Shown piece by piece: positions 43,745 through 50,095 of a stretch of DNA of 50,095 nt. The stretch's first letter is position 1. Each line of letters begins with the position of its first letter. The notes under the pieces were generated by a model, which saw only the letters and a program-made list of their open reading frames with translations, searched no databases and was not told the DNA's origin. The translations under genes and the position numbers were made by a program. The stretch lies in NCBI GenBank assembly GCA_944376745.1, contig CALWDR010000190.1, positions 1 through 50,095 of the forward strand, written 5' to 3'. The DNA comes from an uncultured Lachnospiraceae bacterium (GTDB taxonomy: Bacteria; Bacillota; Clostridia; Lachnospirales; Lachnospiraceae).

Positions 43745-43792
43745 TGGGACAATGTTTCAGGTCTTTGGAGGGATGAGCTTATGATGGGACAA
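43715..43792. repeat. 40-bp-period duplication across the ThrE gene junction
   Basis: A perfect 38-bp sequence at 43715-43752 recurs at 43755-43792. It contains the upstream gene's stop and the downstream gene's Shine-Dalgarno and start. Reading from the first copy's ATG gives a stop after 11 codons, so only the second copy starts the downstream gene. Confidence 0.95.
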
Positions 43793-44242
43793 CTGCTTGC
43801 GGCCATGCTGGGAACCCTGGCCTTTGGGATCGTGTTCGACGTGCCGAGGAGGGAGTATCTGTTCTGCGCCATAAATGGCGGCCTGGGATGGCTCGCCTAT
43901 CTGCTCCTGGGAAAATGCGGGGCGGATATGGCGCTGGCCTCTCTGGGGTCGGCCCTGATCCTGACCCTGACCGCCCGTATTCTGTCGGCGGTGCGCAGGT
44001 GCCCGGCCACCGTATTTTTGATCACGGGAATCTTTACCCTGGTGCCGGGGGCAGGGATTTATTATACGGCATACTATGCGCTGATGGGCGATCTGGCCTT
44101 ATTTACCGTCAAGGGCCTTGAAACCTTTAAGGTGGCCGGGGGCATTACCCTGGGGATCGTATTTGGTTTTGCCCTGCCCCAGAGCTGGTTTGCCCGTCTG
44201 GGCAGAGCCATACATGACAGAACGGCGGGAGAAAAAGAGTAA
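43781..44242 (+). CDS. ThrE-type exporter, small subunit
   Basis: 153 residues, nearly all membrane: MMGQLLAAMLGTLAFGIVF, LFCAINGGLGWLAYLLLG and FTLVPGAGIYYTAYYALMG. It matches the ThrE_2 half that completes the exporter with the preceding protein. The start lies in the second copy of the duplication, so the original ATGA overlap with the upstream gene has been pulled apart by 40 bp. Confidence 0.87.
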   Translation: MMGQLLAAMLGTLAFGIVFDVPRREYLFCAINGGLGWLAYLLLGKCGADMALASLGSALILTLTARILSAVRRCPATVFLITGIFTLVPGAGIYYTAYYALMGDLALFTVKGLETFKVAGGITLGIVFGFALPQSWFARLGRAIHDRTAGEKE

Positions 44243-44274
44243 ACCTGCTGCATTAGGAAGGAGCGCAAAAAGAA

Positions 44275-45636
44275 ATGTGGGAAAATGAAAATGAGGAACA
44301 TGATCGGCCAGCCCCTGACCGGGAGCCGACCTGGGCATACGAGAGCGTCTTTTATCAGATCTACCCCCTGGGCTTCTGCGGGGCGCCCTTTGGAAATGAC
44401 GGTGTGCTGATATCGAGGATTCGAAAAGTGGAGGAGTGGATTCCTCATATCAAAAAGCTGGGCTGTAATGCCATCTATTTTTCGCCGGTGTTCGAGTCGG
44501 ACACCCACGGCTACAACACCCGGGATTATCGGAAAATCGACGTGCGTCTGGGGACCAACGAGGATTTTCAAAGGGTCTGCGGGCGCCTTCATGAGGAAGG
44601 CATGCGGGTGGTGCTGGACGGCGTTTTCAACCATGTGGGCCGGGGCTTCTGGGCCTTTGGGGACGTGCTGAAAAATCGGGAGTCCTCCCCTTACCGGGAC
44701 TGGTTTCACATTGATTTTCATGGAAATTCCAACTACAACGACGGCCTCTGGTACGAGGGATGGGAGGGCAATTACGATCTGGTGAAGCTCAATCTCAGAA
44801 ATGAGGAGGTTGTGCGCCATCTCCTGGACGCCGTGACCTTCTGGGTGCGGGAATTTGACATCGACGGTCTCCGGCTGGACGTGGCCTACTGCCTGGACCA
44901 TGACTTTGTGCGCCGCCTGCGCCGCCACTGCGACAGTTTAAAGCCGGGCTTTTTCCTGCTGGGAGAAATGCTCCACGGGGACTACAAGACCCTGGTCAAC
45001 GATGAGATGCTCCATTCGGCCACCAACTATGAGTGCTACAAGGGCCTTTATTCCAGCTTCAACAGCATGAACCTGTTCGAGATCGTCCACTCCCTCCTGC
45101 GGCAGTTCGGCCCTGAGGACTGGACGCTCTACAAGGGAAAACACCTTCTGTCCTTTGTGGACAACCACGACGTCACCAGGGTGGCCAGCATTTTACAGAA
45201 CGAGCGTCATCTGCCCCTGATCTATGCCCTGTGCTTCGGCATGCCCGGGATTCCCTGCGTCTACTATGGCAGCGAGTGGGGCGCCAAGGGAGAGAAGAGT
45301 CAGGGAGATCCGGCTCTGCGGCCCTGCTTTGCGGCCCCTGTGGAGAATGAACTGACGGAGTGGATCGGGAAGCTTTCTGAGGCGAAGAAGCGTAGCCGGG
45401 CCTTAAATTACGGCGGTTTCCGTTCCCTGCTGCTCACCAACCGCCAGTGCATTTTCGAGCGGCGGACGGAGAGCGAGCGGGTGCTGGTGGCCGTCAATGC
45501 AGATGAAGTCCCCTACACCGCCCATTTTGACGCCGGCTGCGGACGGGCGGTGGATCTGATCACCGGGGAAATGCATGACTTCGGCGGGGGCAGCGAGCTT
45601 CCTCCTTACAGCGCCTATTTCTGGCGGACGGAGTGA
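44275..45636 (+). CDS. GH13 alpha-amylase-family glycosidase
   Basis: 453 residues, a cytoplasmic GH13 enzyme without signal peptide. Conserved regions: DGVFNHVGRGF (region I), GLRLDVAYC with the nucleophile Asp (II), FFLLGEMLHG with the acid/base Glu (III) and FVDNHDVTR (IV). The size suggests a small maltodextrin- or cyclodextrin-type hydrolase with a short C-terminal beta domain. AAGGAG precedes the ATG. Confidence 0.9.
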   Translation: MWENENEEHDRPAPDREPTWAYESVFYQIYPLGFCGAPFGNDGVLISRIRKVEEWIPHIKKLGCNAIYFSPVFESDTHGYNTRDYRKIDVRLGTNEDFQRVCGRLHEEGMRVVLDGVFNHVGRGFWAFGDVLKNRESSPYRDWFHIDFHGNSNYNDGLWYEGWEGNYDLVKLNLRNEEVVRHLLDAVTFWVREFDIDGLRLDVAYCLDHDFVRRLRRHCDSLKPGFFLLGEMLHGDYKTLVNDEMLHSATNYECYKGLYSSFNSMNLFEIVHSLLRQFGPEDWTLYKGKHLLSFVDNHDVTRVASILQNERHLPLIYALCFGMPGIPCVYYGSEWGAKGEKSQGDPALRPCFAAPVENELTEWIGKLSEAKKRSRALNYGGFRSLLLTNRQCIFERRTESERVLVAVNADEVPYTAHFDAGCGRAVDLITGEMHDFGGGSELPPYSAYFWRTE

Positions 45637-45763
45637 GGGCGGGGCGGCTCCGTTTGGAAAGACGGCAGTTCATGATCTTCCACAGGGCCGGCGCAGGCGA
45701 CTTTTTGCTAACAAAATTCATTCTGGCGCATATGCTAACTACAAAAGCCAACAGGAGGCTTTT

Positions 45764-46690
45764 ATGGAGCTGGGATATGCGTTTTTCTTGCTGCTGACCT
45801 ATGTGATCCTGGTGCTTTTGGGCATCTTCGTATACGAATACCGGGATACCTGGAGAAAACGGCGGCAGCCTTTACAGTTACCCATGATGACGGACCAGGA
45901 AAAGAACCATAAGCTGAACGAGCTTCTTAAGCCCGTCGGCTTCGCCTACGACAGCAGACAGGATATTTTCTATTCCCGTATGGACAGCTGGCAGAGAAAA
46001 TTTGGTTATGGGAGAATTTATGACGAGGCGGCGGCGCCCTTAAATATGATCATTGACTGCGAACCCGTGTATTTTGAATATGAGGACAAAAAGTGGCTCA
46101 TTGAATTCTGGAAGGGGCAGTACGGAATCACCACCGGCGGGGAGGTGGGGGTCTATTACCTGCCAAAGCGCACGCTGGCGGAGGAGATCCTGGAGCCCGA
46201 GCTGGTCTACCGGGCCGTGGAGGATGAGGAGATGCTGCGCATCCAGACCGTGCTGTGGAAAAATGGCCGCCGGCTCTACTACCGCCGTGGATATCACTGG
46301 TGGCTTACGGGCTTCGTGCTGGGGGAATATGCAAGCCCCAGGGAGCTGGAACTGGACATCGAGCTGACCTTTCCCAATGCTCCCATGCGGGACGCTTTTT
46401 TGGAGGGGCTTCACCGGGCCGGCTATGAGGACCGGGAGCTGAACGTGCAGGGAAACGTGGTCTGGATTCATTTCTCCAAACCCCACACGCGGCAGCCCAT
46501 GACCCGGACCCGGCTTATCTCTGCCGTCAAGCAGATGGAAAACCGGTGCAACTGCAGGCTGTACCGGAGGGTGACAGGAAACTATGACCATACCTATGAG
46601 AAGCTTCTGGTCTTAAAGAGACGGGCCCCGGGGCTTTACCGGAAATGGGAGCAGCTTGGCAGATCCCGGTTTTTGAACGGGGAGGAATAG
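45764..46690 (+). CDS. DUF4474-like membrane-anchored protein
   Basis: 308 residues from the ATG with AGGAGG seven bases upstream. One N-terminal membrane helix (about 4-24) is followed by a soluble domain with blocks GFAYDSRQDIFYSRMDSWQR, YGRIYDEAAAPLNMIID and IEFWKGQYGITTGGEVGVYY, which fits the DUF4474 family as I recall it. The function is unknown. It ends one base before the GTG of the metallophosphoesterase, so the two are coupled. Confidence 0.72.
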   Translation: MELGYAFFLLLTYVILVLLGIFVYEYRDTWRKRRQPLQLPMMTDQEKNHKLNELLKPVGFAYDSRQDIFYSRMDSWQRKFGYGRIYDEAAAPLNMIIDCEPVYFEYEDKKWLIEFWKGQYGITTGGEVGVYYLPKRTLAEEILEPELVYRAVEDEEMLRIQTVLWKNGRRLYYRRGYHWWLTGFVLGEYASPRELELDIELTFPNAPMRDAFLEGLHRAGYEDRELNVQGNVVWIHFSKPHTRQPMTRTRLISAVKQMENRCNCRLYRRVTGNYDHTYEKLLVLKRRAPGLYRKWEQLGRSRFLNGEE

Positions 46691-46691
46691 T

Positions 46692-47549
46692 GTGGGCGGC
46701 TATGAACGGCAGATGAAACGGATCATGGACAGCGCGTTCTGCGTGCCGCTGTGTCCGGAGCGCTCCTACGTGCTCATGAGCGACTGTCATCGGGGGGACG
46801 GCGGCTGGAACGATAACTTTGCCGACAATAAGACCATATATCTGGCGGCTCTTCGGGAATACTATGACAACGGCTTTTTTTATCTGGAGCTGGGGGACGG
46901 GGATGAGCTGTGGGAGAACCGGAGTATGAGCGAGATCATTGAGAAGCACGGAGAGGTCTTTGCGCTGATGAAAGCGTTTTACTGCCAGGGGCGGCTGTAT
47001 ATGCTGTACGGCAATCACGACCTGATGAAATGCAGAGGGCTGACTCTCTCCTGTTTCCCGGATATTCCCGTATACGAGAGCATTTTTCTGAAAAATGACG
47101 GGGACAGCGGAGGAATCCTGCTGCTCCACGGCCACCAGGGGGATCTGTGGAACGAGCGGCTCTGGTATCTGACCCGGTTTCTGGTGCGCTACGTCTGGCG
47201 GCCCTTAGAGCAGCTTGGCATTAAGGACCCCACCAGCGCCGCCAAGAATTACCGGAAAAAGGACCGGGTGGAGCGGCGCATGGCCCAGTGGGCCAGGAAC
47301 AACCGGCAGGCTCTGGTGGCCGGCCATACCCACCGGCCTTATTTTTCCGGGGAAGGGTCGGAAGGGTGGTATTTCAACGCGGGGAGCGGCGTGCATCCCC
47401 ACAGTGTCACGGCCATCGAGATCGTAAGGAATGGTATTTCCCTGGTGAAATGGAGCGAGCTGCCGGACAGGAACCGGTATGTCCGGGTGGAGCGGGAGGT
47501 GCTGGAGGGGCCGCTTCCTTTGAGCGTTTTGTTCGACAGCTTTTCGTGA
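46692..47549 (+). CDS. Metallophosphoesterase
   Basis: 285 residues. Calcineurin-like metal-site motifs: LMSDCHRGDGG (DxH), ELGDGDELWENR (GDxxE-like), YGNHDLM (GNHD), LLLHGHQGD and AGHTHRPYF (GHTH). The GTG start has GGAGG six bases upstream. Pairing with the DUF4474-like protein suggests a shared membrane-proximal role. The exact phosphoester is unknown. Confidence 0.88.
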   Translation: MGGYERQMKRIMDSAFCVPLCPERSYVLMSDCHRGDGGWNDNFADNKTIYLAALREYYDNGFFYLELGDGDELWENRSMSEIIEKHGEVFALMKAFYCQGRLYMLYGNHDLMKCRGLTLSCFPDIPVYESIFLKNDGDSGGILLLHGHQGDLWNERLWYLTRFLVRYVWRPLEQLGIKDPTSAAKNYRKKDRVERRMAQWARNNRQALVAGHTHRPYFSGEGSEGWYFNAGSGVHPHSVTAIEIVRNGISLVKWSELPDRNRYVRVEREVLEGPLPLSVLFDSFS

Positions 47550-47574
47550 CATTTGAAGCCTGGTATGGTAAAAT
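47546..47574 (+). promoter_or_regulatory. Sigma-A promoter of the AEC transporter gene
   Basis: GTGACA (47546-47551), 17 bases, TAAAAT (47569-47574); each hexamer has one mismatch. It starts at the end of the metallophosphoesterase gene. Confidence 0.72.
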
Positions 47575-47661
47575 ACACGATAATAGGGTTCGCGAGGCGG
47601 TTCCCATTTTATGCGATGACAGGGTTCGCGTTTACAAATTCAGAAGAAAGAGAGTTTTAAA

Positions 47662-48717
47662 ATGACGATTGCGGTGACGATGTGCAAGCTGTTTGTGACC
47701 CTTGCGCTGGGATATGTTCTGACGAAAAAAGGTATGCTGGACGAGCACACCGGGAAAAAGCTTTCCGCTTTGATCGTAAATGTGTGTATGCCCCTTCTGG
47801 TCATCAGCTCCGTGGCGGGCGTGGAGGGGGAGCGGGGGGAGGTGCTGGCTCTGTTCCTGACCGGGGTGCTGTTTTACTGCCTCCTTCCGCTTCTGGGCCT
47901 TGGGATCGCCCGGCTGATCCGGGTTCCGGCGAATCTTCGGGGAACCTACATGTGCATGGTGATGTTTGCCAACTGCTCCTTTATGGGATTTCCGGTGATT
48001 TCCGCCCTGCTGGGAGAAAGCTCCATTTTCTACAGCAATATTTTTCATATGGGCTTCTATCTCAGCTTCTTCTCCCTGGGGCTCTTTCTGCTTCGCCGGG
48101 ATGCCGGCAAGAGCGGCGCGTCAAATGCGGGCGTCCGGGCTGCTAAGGGCAGTGGCGCAGGAGAAGCGCTTCCGTCTGAGAAGACGGACCCTTCGGGAAA
48201 CGGCGCAGGAGAAGCGCTTCTGCCTGAGAAGACGGACCCTTCGGGAAGCGCCGGCAGCCGGAGACAGGCGGTGCGCCAGATCCTCAACAACGGCGTCATC
48301 GCTTCGGTGCTGGCTGTGGTGATTTATTTTGCCGGGATTCCCCTGCCTGCGGTGGTGACGGAGACGGCAGGCTTTCTGGGGAATGTCAGCATGCCCCTCT
48401 CCATGCTGGTCATAGGAAGCAGCATTGCGGGCTACTCCTTCCGGGAAATCCTCTCCCGCAGGAAGGTATTTCTCATCACGCCGGTGCGGCTGGTGCTTCT
48501 GCCGGTGCTGGCCTATTTTGCCATTCAACTGTTTACGGACAATGAGATGTTTGTCAAGATCGTCACCATCACCCTTGGGATGCCCGTCGCCTCCCTGGTG
48601 GCCATGGGAAGCGCCCCTTACAAAGAGCAGGGGGAGGAGGCTTCCATTGGGGTGGTGTTCACCACCCTCTGCTCCCTTGTGACGATCCCGGTGATGATCC
48701 TGTTGTTGGGAGCCTGA
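47662..48717 (+). CDS. AEC family transporter
   Basis: 351 residues, about ten membrane helices in two halves of five, the auxin-efflux-carrier fold: MTIAVTMCKLFVTLALGYVL, NCSFMGFPVISALLG and, in the second half, NVSMPLSMLVIGSSIAG. It probably exports or imports an organic acid. The cytoplasmic loop between halves contains two 16-residue tandem repeats (GAGEALLPEKTDPSGN type), absent from typical members. Confidence 0.88.
   Translation: MTIAVTMCKLFVTLALGYVLTKKGMLDEHTGKKLSALIVNVCMPLLVISSVAGVEGERGEVLALFLTGVLFYCLLPLLGLGIARLIRVPANLRGTYMCMVMFANCSFMGFPVISALLGESSIFYSNIFHMGFYLSFFSLGLFLLRRDAGKSGASNAGVRAAKGSGAGEALPSEKTDPSGNGAGEALLPEKTDPSGSAGSRRQAVRQILNNGVIASVLAVVIYFAGIPLPAVVTETAGFLGNVSMPLSMLVIGSSIAGYSFREILSRRKVFLITPVRLVLLPVLAYFAIQLFTDNEMFVKIVTITLGMPVASLVAMGSAPYKEQGEEASIGVVFTTLCSLVTIPVMILLLGA
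48154..48249. repeat. 48-bp in-frame tandem repeat in the AEC transporter gene
   Basis: Two nearly identical 48-bp units at 48154-48201 and 48202-48249, coding for the central loop. Confidence 0.93.
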
Positions 48718-48785
48718 CCTGGCGGCAGCAGAGACGCAAGCTTGGGAAACCAGAAGCGCGGCATCTTTTATCGTTGCTGTTCATA

Positions 48786-49058
48786 GGGTGGGAAAATTGC
48801 AAAGTATCCAGTCTTTTTCTGGAACGTAGCCCTGGATGGCGATTTTGTTATAAGCAGACCATTGAAAGACGCCGGCACTTGGCGAACCGGCCGCTTGCGG
48901 GCGGCGAGCATAGTACCGTTGCGTCTTGATCCATGACAATAGAAAGTTCGCGAAGCGTACTTTCTATTGTATGAGCGGAAGCGTGTCTGCGTTAACAAAA
49001 TCGTCATTCAGGGCGGCCTCCAGAGAAAAACGGTTATTAGCTGAATATTCCCCCACCC
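48786..49058. repeat. Family A palindromic intergenic element, copy 2
   Basis: 273 bp, inverted relative to the copy at 3,633-3,870 and sharing long near-identical blocks, such as TTGTTATAAGCAGACCATTG and TGTCTGCGTTAACAAA. It lies between the convergent AEC and proC genes. It contains an extra 12-bp perfect hairpin (ACAATAGAAAGT at 48936-48947 with its complement at 48959-48970) where copy 1 has only a short stem. Confidence 0.87.
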
Positions 49059-49074
49059 TATAAAAAGTATCCTC

Positions 49075-49881
49075 TTATCTGCTCATCTCCCTGGACTTGG
49101 CGCTGCATGCCCGCTGGGCCTTGATGACGGCATTGCGGAAGCCCTCCTCCTCCAGTACGGCCACGCCCTCGATGGTAGTACCGCCCGGCGAGCAGACCAT
49201 GTCCTTTAAGGCCCCCGGATGCATGCCGGTCTCAAGGACCATTTTGGCGGAGCCCAAAACGCTCTGGGCCGCGAAGGTGTAGGCCTGGGCTCTTGGCATG
49301 CCGTCGGCCACCGCCGCGTCCGCCATGGCCTCGATGAAGAGATAGACGTAGGCGGGGGAGGAGCCGGAAACGCCCACCACCGCATCCATTAAGGATTCCG
49401 GTACGATCTCCGCCTTGCCGAAGCTGCCCATGATGGCGGAGATCTCAGCGGTTTCCTCCGGGCTGACTTTGCTGTTGGGACTTAGGGCGGACATGCCCTC
49501 GCCCACCAGGGCCGGAGTATTTGGCATGACGCGGACAAGCTTGACCGGCGTCTGAAAGAGACCCTCCACCTTCTCGATGGACTGGCCCGCGGCGATGGAG
49601 ACCACCACGGTTTCAGGCCGCACCGCTTCCCGGATCTCTGGGATCACAGCAGGATAGACGTTGGGCTTTACGGCCAGAAACAGAATGTCCGCGCACTTGG
49701 CCACCGTCACATTGTCCGTGGTGGTCCGGATGCCGTAGGTTTTCTCAAGATGGGCAAGTCCCTCCTTCTTCAGATCTGAGGCGATGATGCTGGCCGGCGG
49801 GACCAGCCGCGCCGCCAAAATGCCGCCGATGATGGCGCCGCCCATATTTCCGCTACCGATAAATCCGATGGTTCGATTCAT
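49075..49881 (-). CDS. proC: Pyrroline-5-carboxylate reductase
   Basis: 268 residues. NADPH-binding IGFIGSGNMGGAI at the N-terminus, VRVMPNTPALVGEGMSAL and the C-terminal substrate site GMHPGALKDMVCSPGGTTI. It catalyses the last step of proline synthesis. ATG 49881 has GGGAGG upstream; an open frame continues 24 codons further but lacks family sequence. Confidence 0.95.
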   Translation of the reverse strand: MNRTIGFIGSGNMGGAIIGGILAARLVPPASIIASDLKKEGLAHLEKTYGIRTTTDNVTVAKCADILFLAVKPNVYPAVIPEIREAVRPETVVVSIAAGQSIEKVEGLFQTPVKLVRVMPNTPALVGEGMSALSPNSKVSPEETAEISAIMGSFGKAEIVPESLMDAVVGVSGSSPAYVYLFIEAMADAAVADGMPRAQAYTFAAQSVLGSAKMVLETGMHPGALKDMVCSPGGTTIEGVAVLEEEGFRNAVIKAQRACSAKSREMSR

Positions 49882-49985
49882 AGTGATTCCTCCCTTGTTG
49901 AAAAATAAGTGATTGCTTTCCTTTAGTATAGTGCAAGGGAGGGAAAATGGCAAGGCTGTGCGGGGGAGAAAATGGCAAAATTACC

Positions 49986-50095
49986 TCACTCCACATACGG
50001 AAACCGCAGCGTAAAGCAGGTGCCCACCTTCAGCGTGCTCTCGATAGACAGGGAGAACCGGTCAGAGTAGATAAGATTCATCCGCCGCACCACAT
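49986..50095 (-). CDS. Sensor histidine kinase, C-terminal fragment
   Basis: Only the last about 35 codons are present; the gene enters from the right edge. The sequence ends LSIESTLKVGTCFTLRFPYVE, which matches the last strand of an HATPase domain in YesM-like kinases (GTxFTLRFP). The preceding RMNLIYSDRF fits the same region. Confidence 0.7.
   Translation of the reverse strand, partial: VVRRMNLIYSDRFSLSIESTLKVGTCFTLRFPYVE

Noticed and set aside
45637..45763. In-frame N-terminal extension of the DUF4474-like protein beginning inside the GH13 gene
   Set aside because: The extension lacks a ribosome-binding site, while ATG 45764 has AGGAGG at good spacing and begins with a natural membrane anchor.
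48768..49007. Open frame of 79 codons across the second family A copy
   Set aside because: It runs antisense to the element orientation of the other frame, has no Shine-Dalgarno or family resemblance, and ends at the palindrome edge.

Overview
The window looks like chromosomal DNA of an anaerobic Firmicute, most probably family Lachnospiraceae. The evidence is gene content and order: rplU-prp-rpmA-obgE-yhbY-nadD-yqeK, a TIGR03960/TIGR03936/RNase G block, a hisZ/short-hisG histidine operon, AAA-ATPase-like genes carrying PD-(D/E)XK domains, and strong Shine-Dalgarno sites. The DNA is moderately GC-rich. I found no rRNA, tRNA, CRISPR array or intact transposase.

Layout. (1) 1-3,602, minus: ribosome and GTPase operon rplU-prp-rpmA-obgE-yhbY-nadD-yqeK, with a consensus promoter and an L21-type leader. 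(2) 3,892-11,084, minus: a tightly packed five-gene operon of three dynamin-like GTPases, an M48 metallopeptidase and a zinc-ribbon protein; this is the best candidate for an uncharacterised system. (3) 11,147-14,627: an AAA-ATPase/PD-(D/E)XK gene and a 5'-truncated sigma factor coupled to a membrane protein. (4) 14,629-19,009, minus: a corrinoid uptake and salvage operon (btuFCD-like, cobU, a degenerate cobU paralogue) under a cobalamin riboswitch. (5) 19,101-24,734, minus: DUF6472-like protein, RNase E/G, TIGR03936, TIGR03960 and a NYN-domain protein, followed by a flotillin and two further AAA-type ATPases up to 29,227. (6) 29,290-36,295, minus: a small membrane protein, hisIE (fused to a degenerate TIM barrel), hisB, hisD, hisG, hisZ, recU and a histidine phosphatase. 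(7) 36,626-40,282, plus: M18 aminopeptidase, transglutaminase lipoprotein, DegV. (8) 40,497-42,815, minus: alpha/beta hydrolase and S-adenosylhomocysteine hydrolase. (9) 42,971-48,717, plus: split ThrE-type exporter, GH13 amylase, DUF4474-like protein, metallophosphoesterase, AEC transporter. (10) 49,075-50,095, minus: proC and the end of a sensor kinase.

Two families of non-coding repeats stand out, each with two copies whose stems differ by compensatory changes. Family A (3,633-3,870 and 48,786-49,058) is a long imperfect palindrome with GGGTGGGG-type ends and a conserved inner hairpin. Family B (36,354-36,536 and 40,336-40,499) is a closed multibranch structure of three hairpins. The window is also unusually rich in 18-48 bp tandem duplications, both in-frame inside otherwise conserved proteins (HisZ, M18 peptidase, TIGR03936, AEC transporter, sigma-linked protein) and across gene ends (nadD, hisIE, thrE, btuC).

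Functionally, regions 1 and 5 form the translation/RNA-processing core. Region 2 reads as a membrane-remodelling or membrane-stress module. Region 4 is B12-sensing corrinoid scavenging. Region 6 makes histidine, with hisA, hisF, hisH and hisC absent from the window. All function calls are from sequence reading alone.
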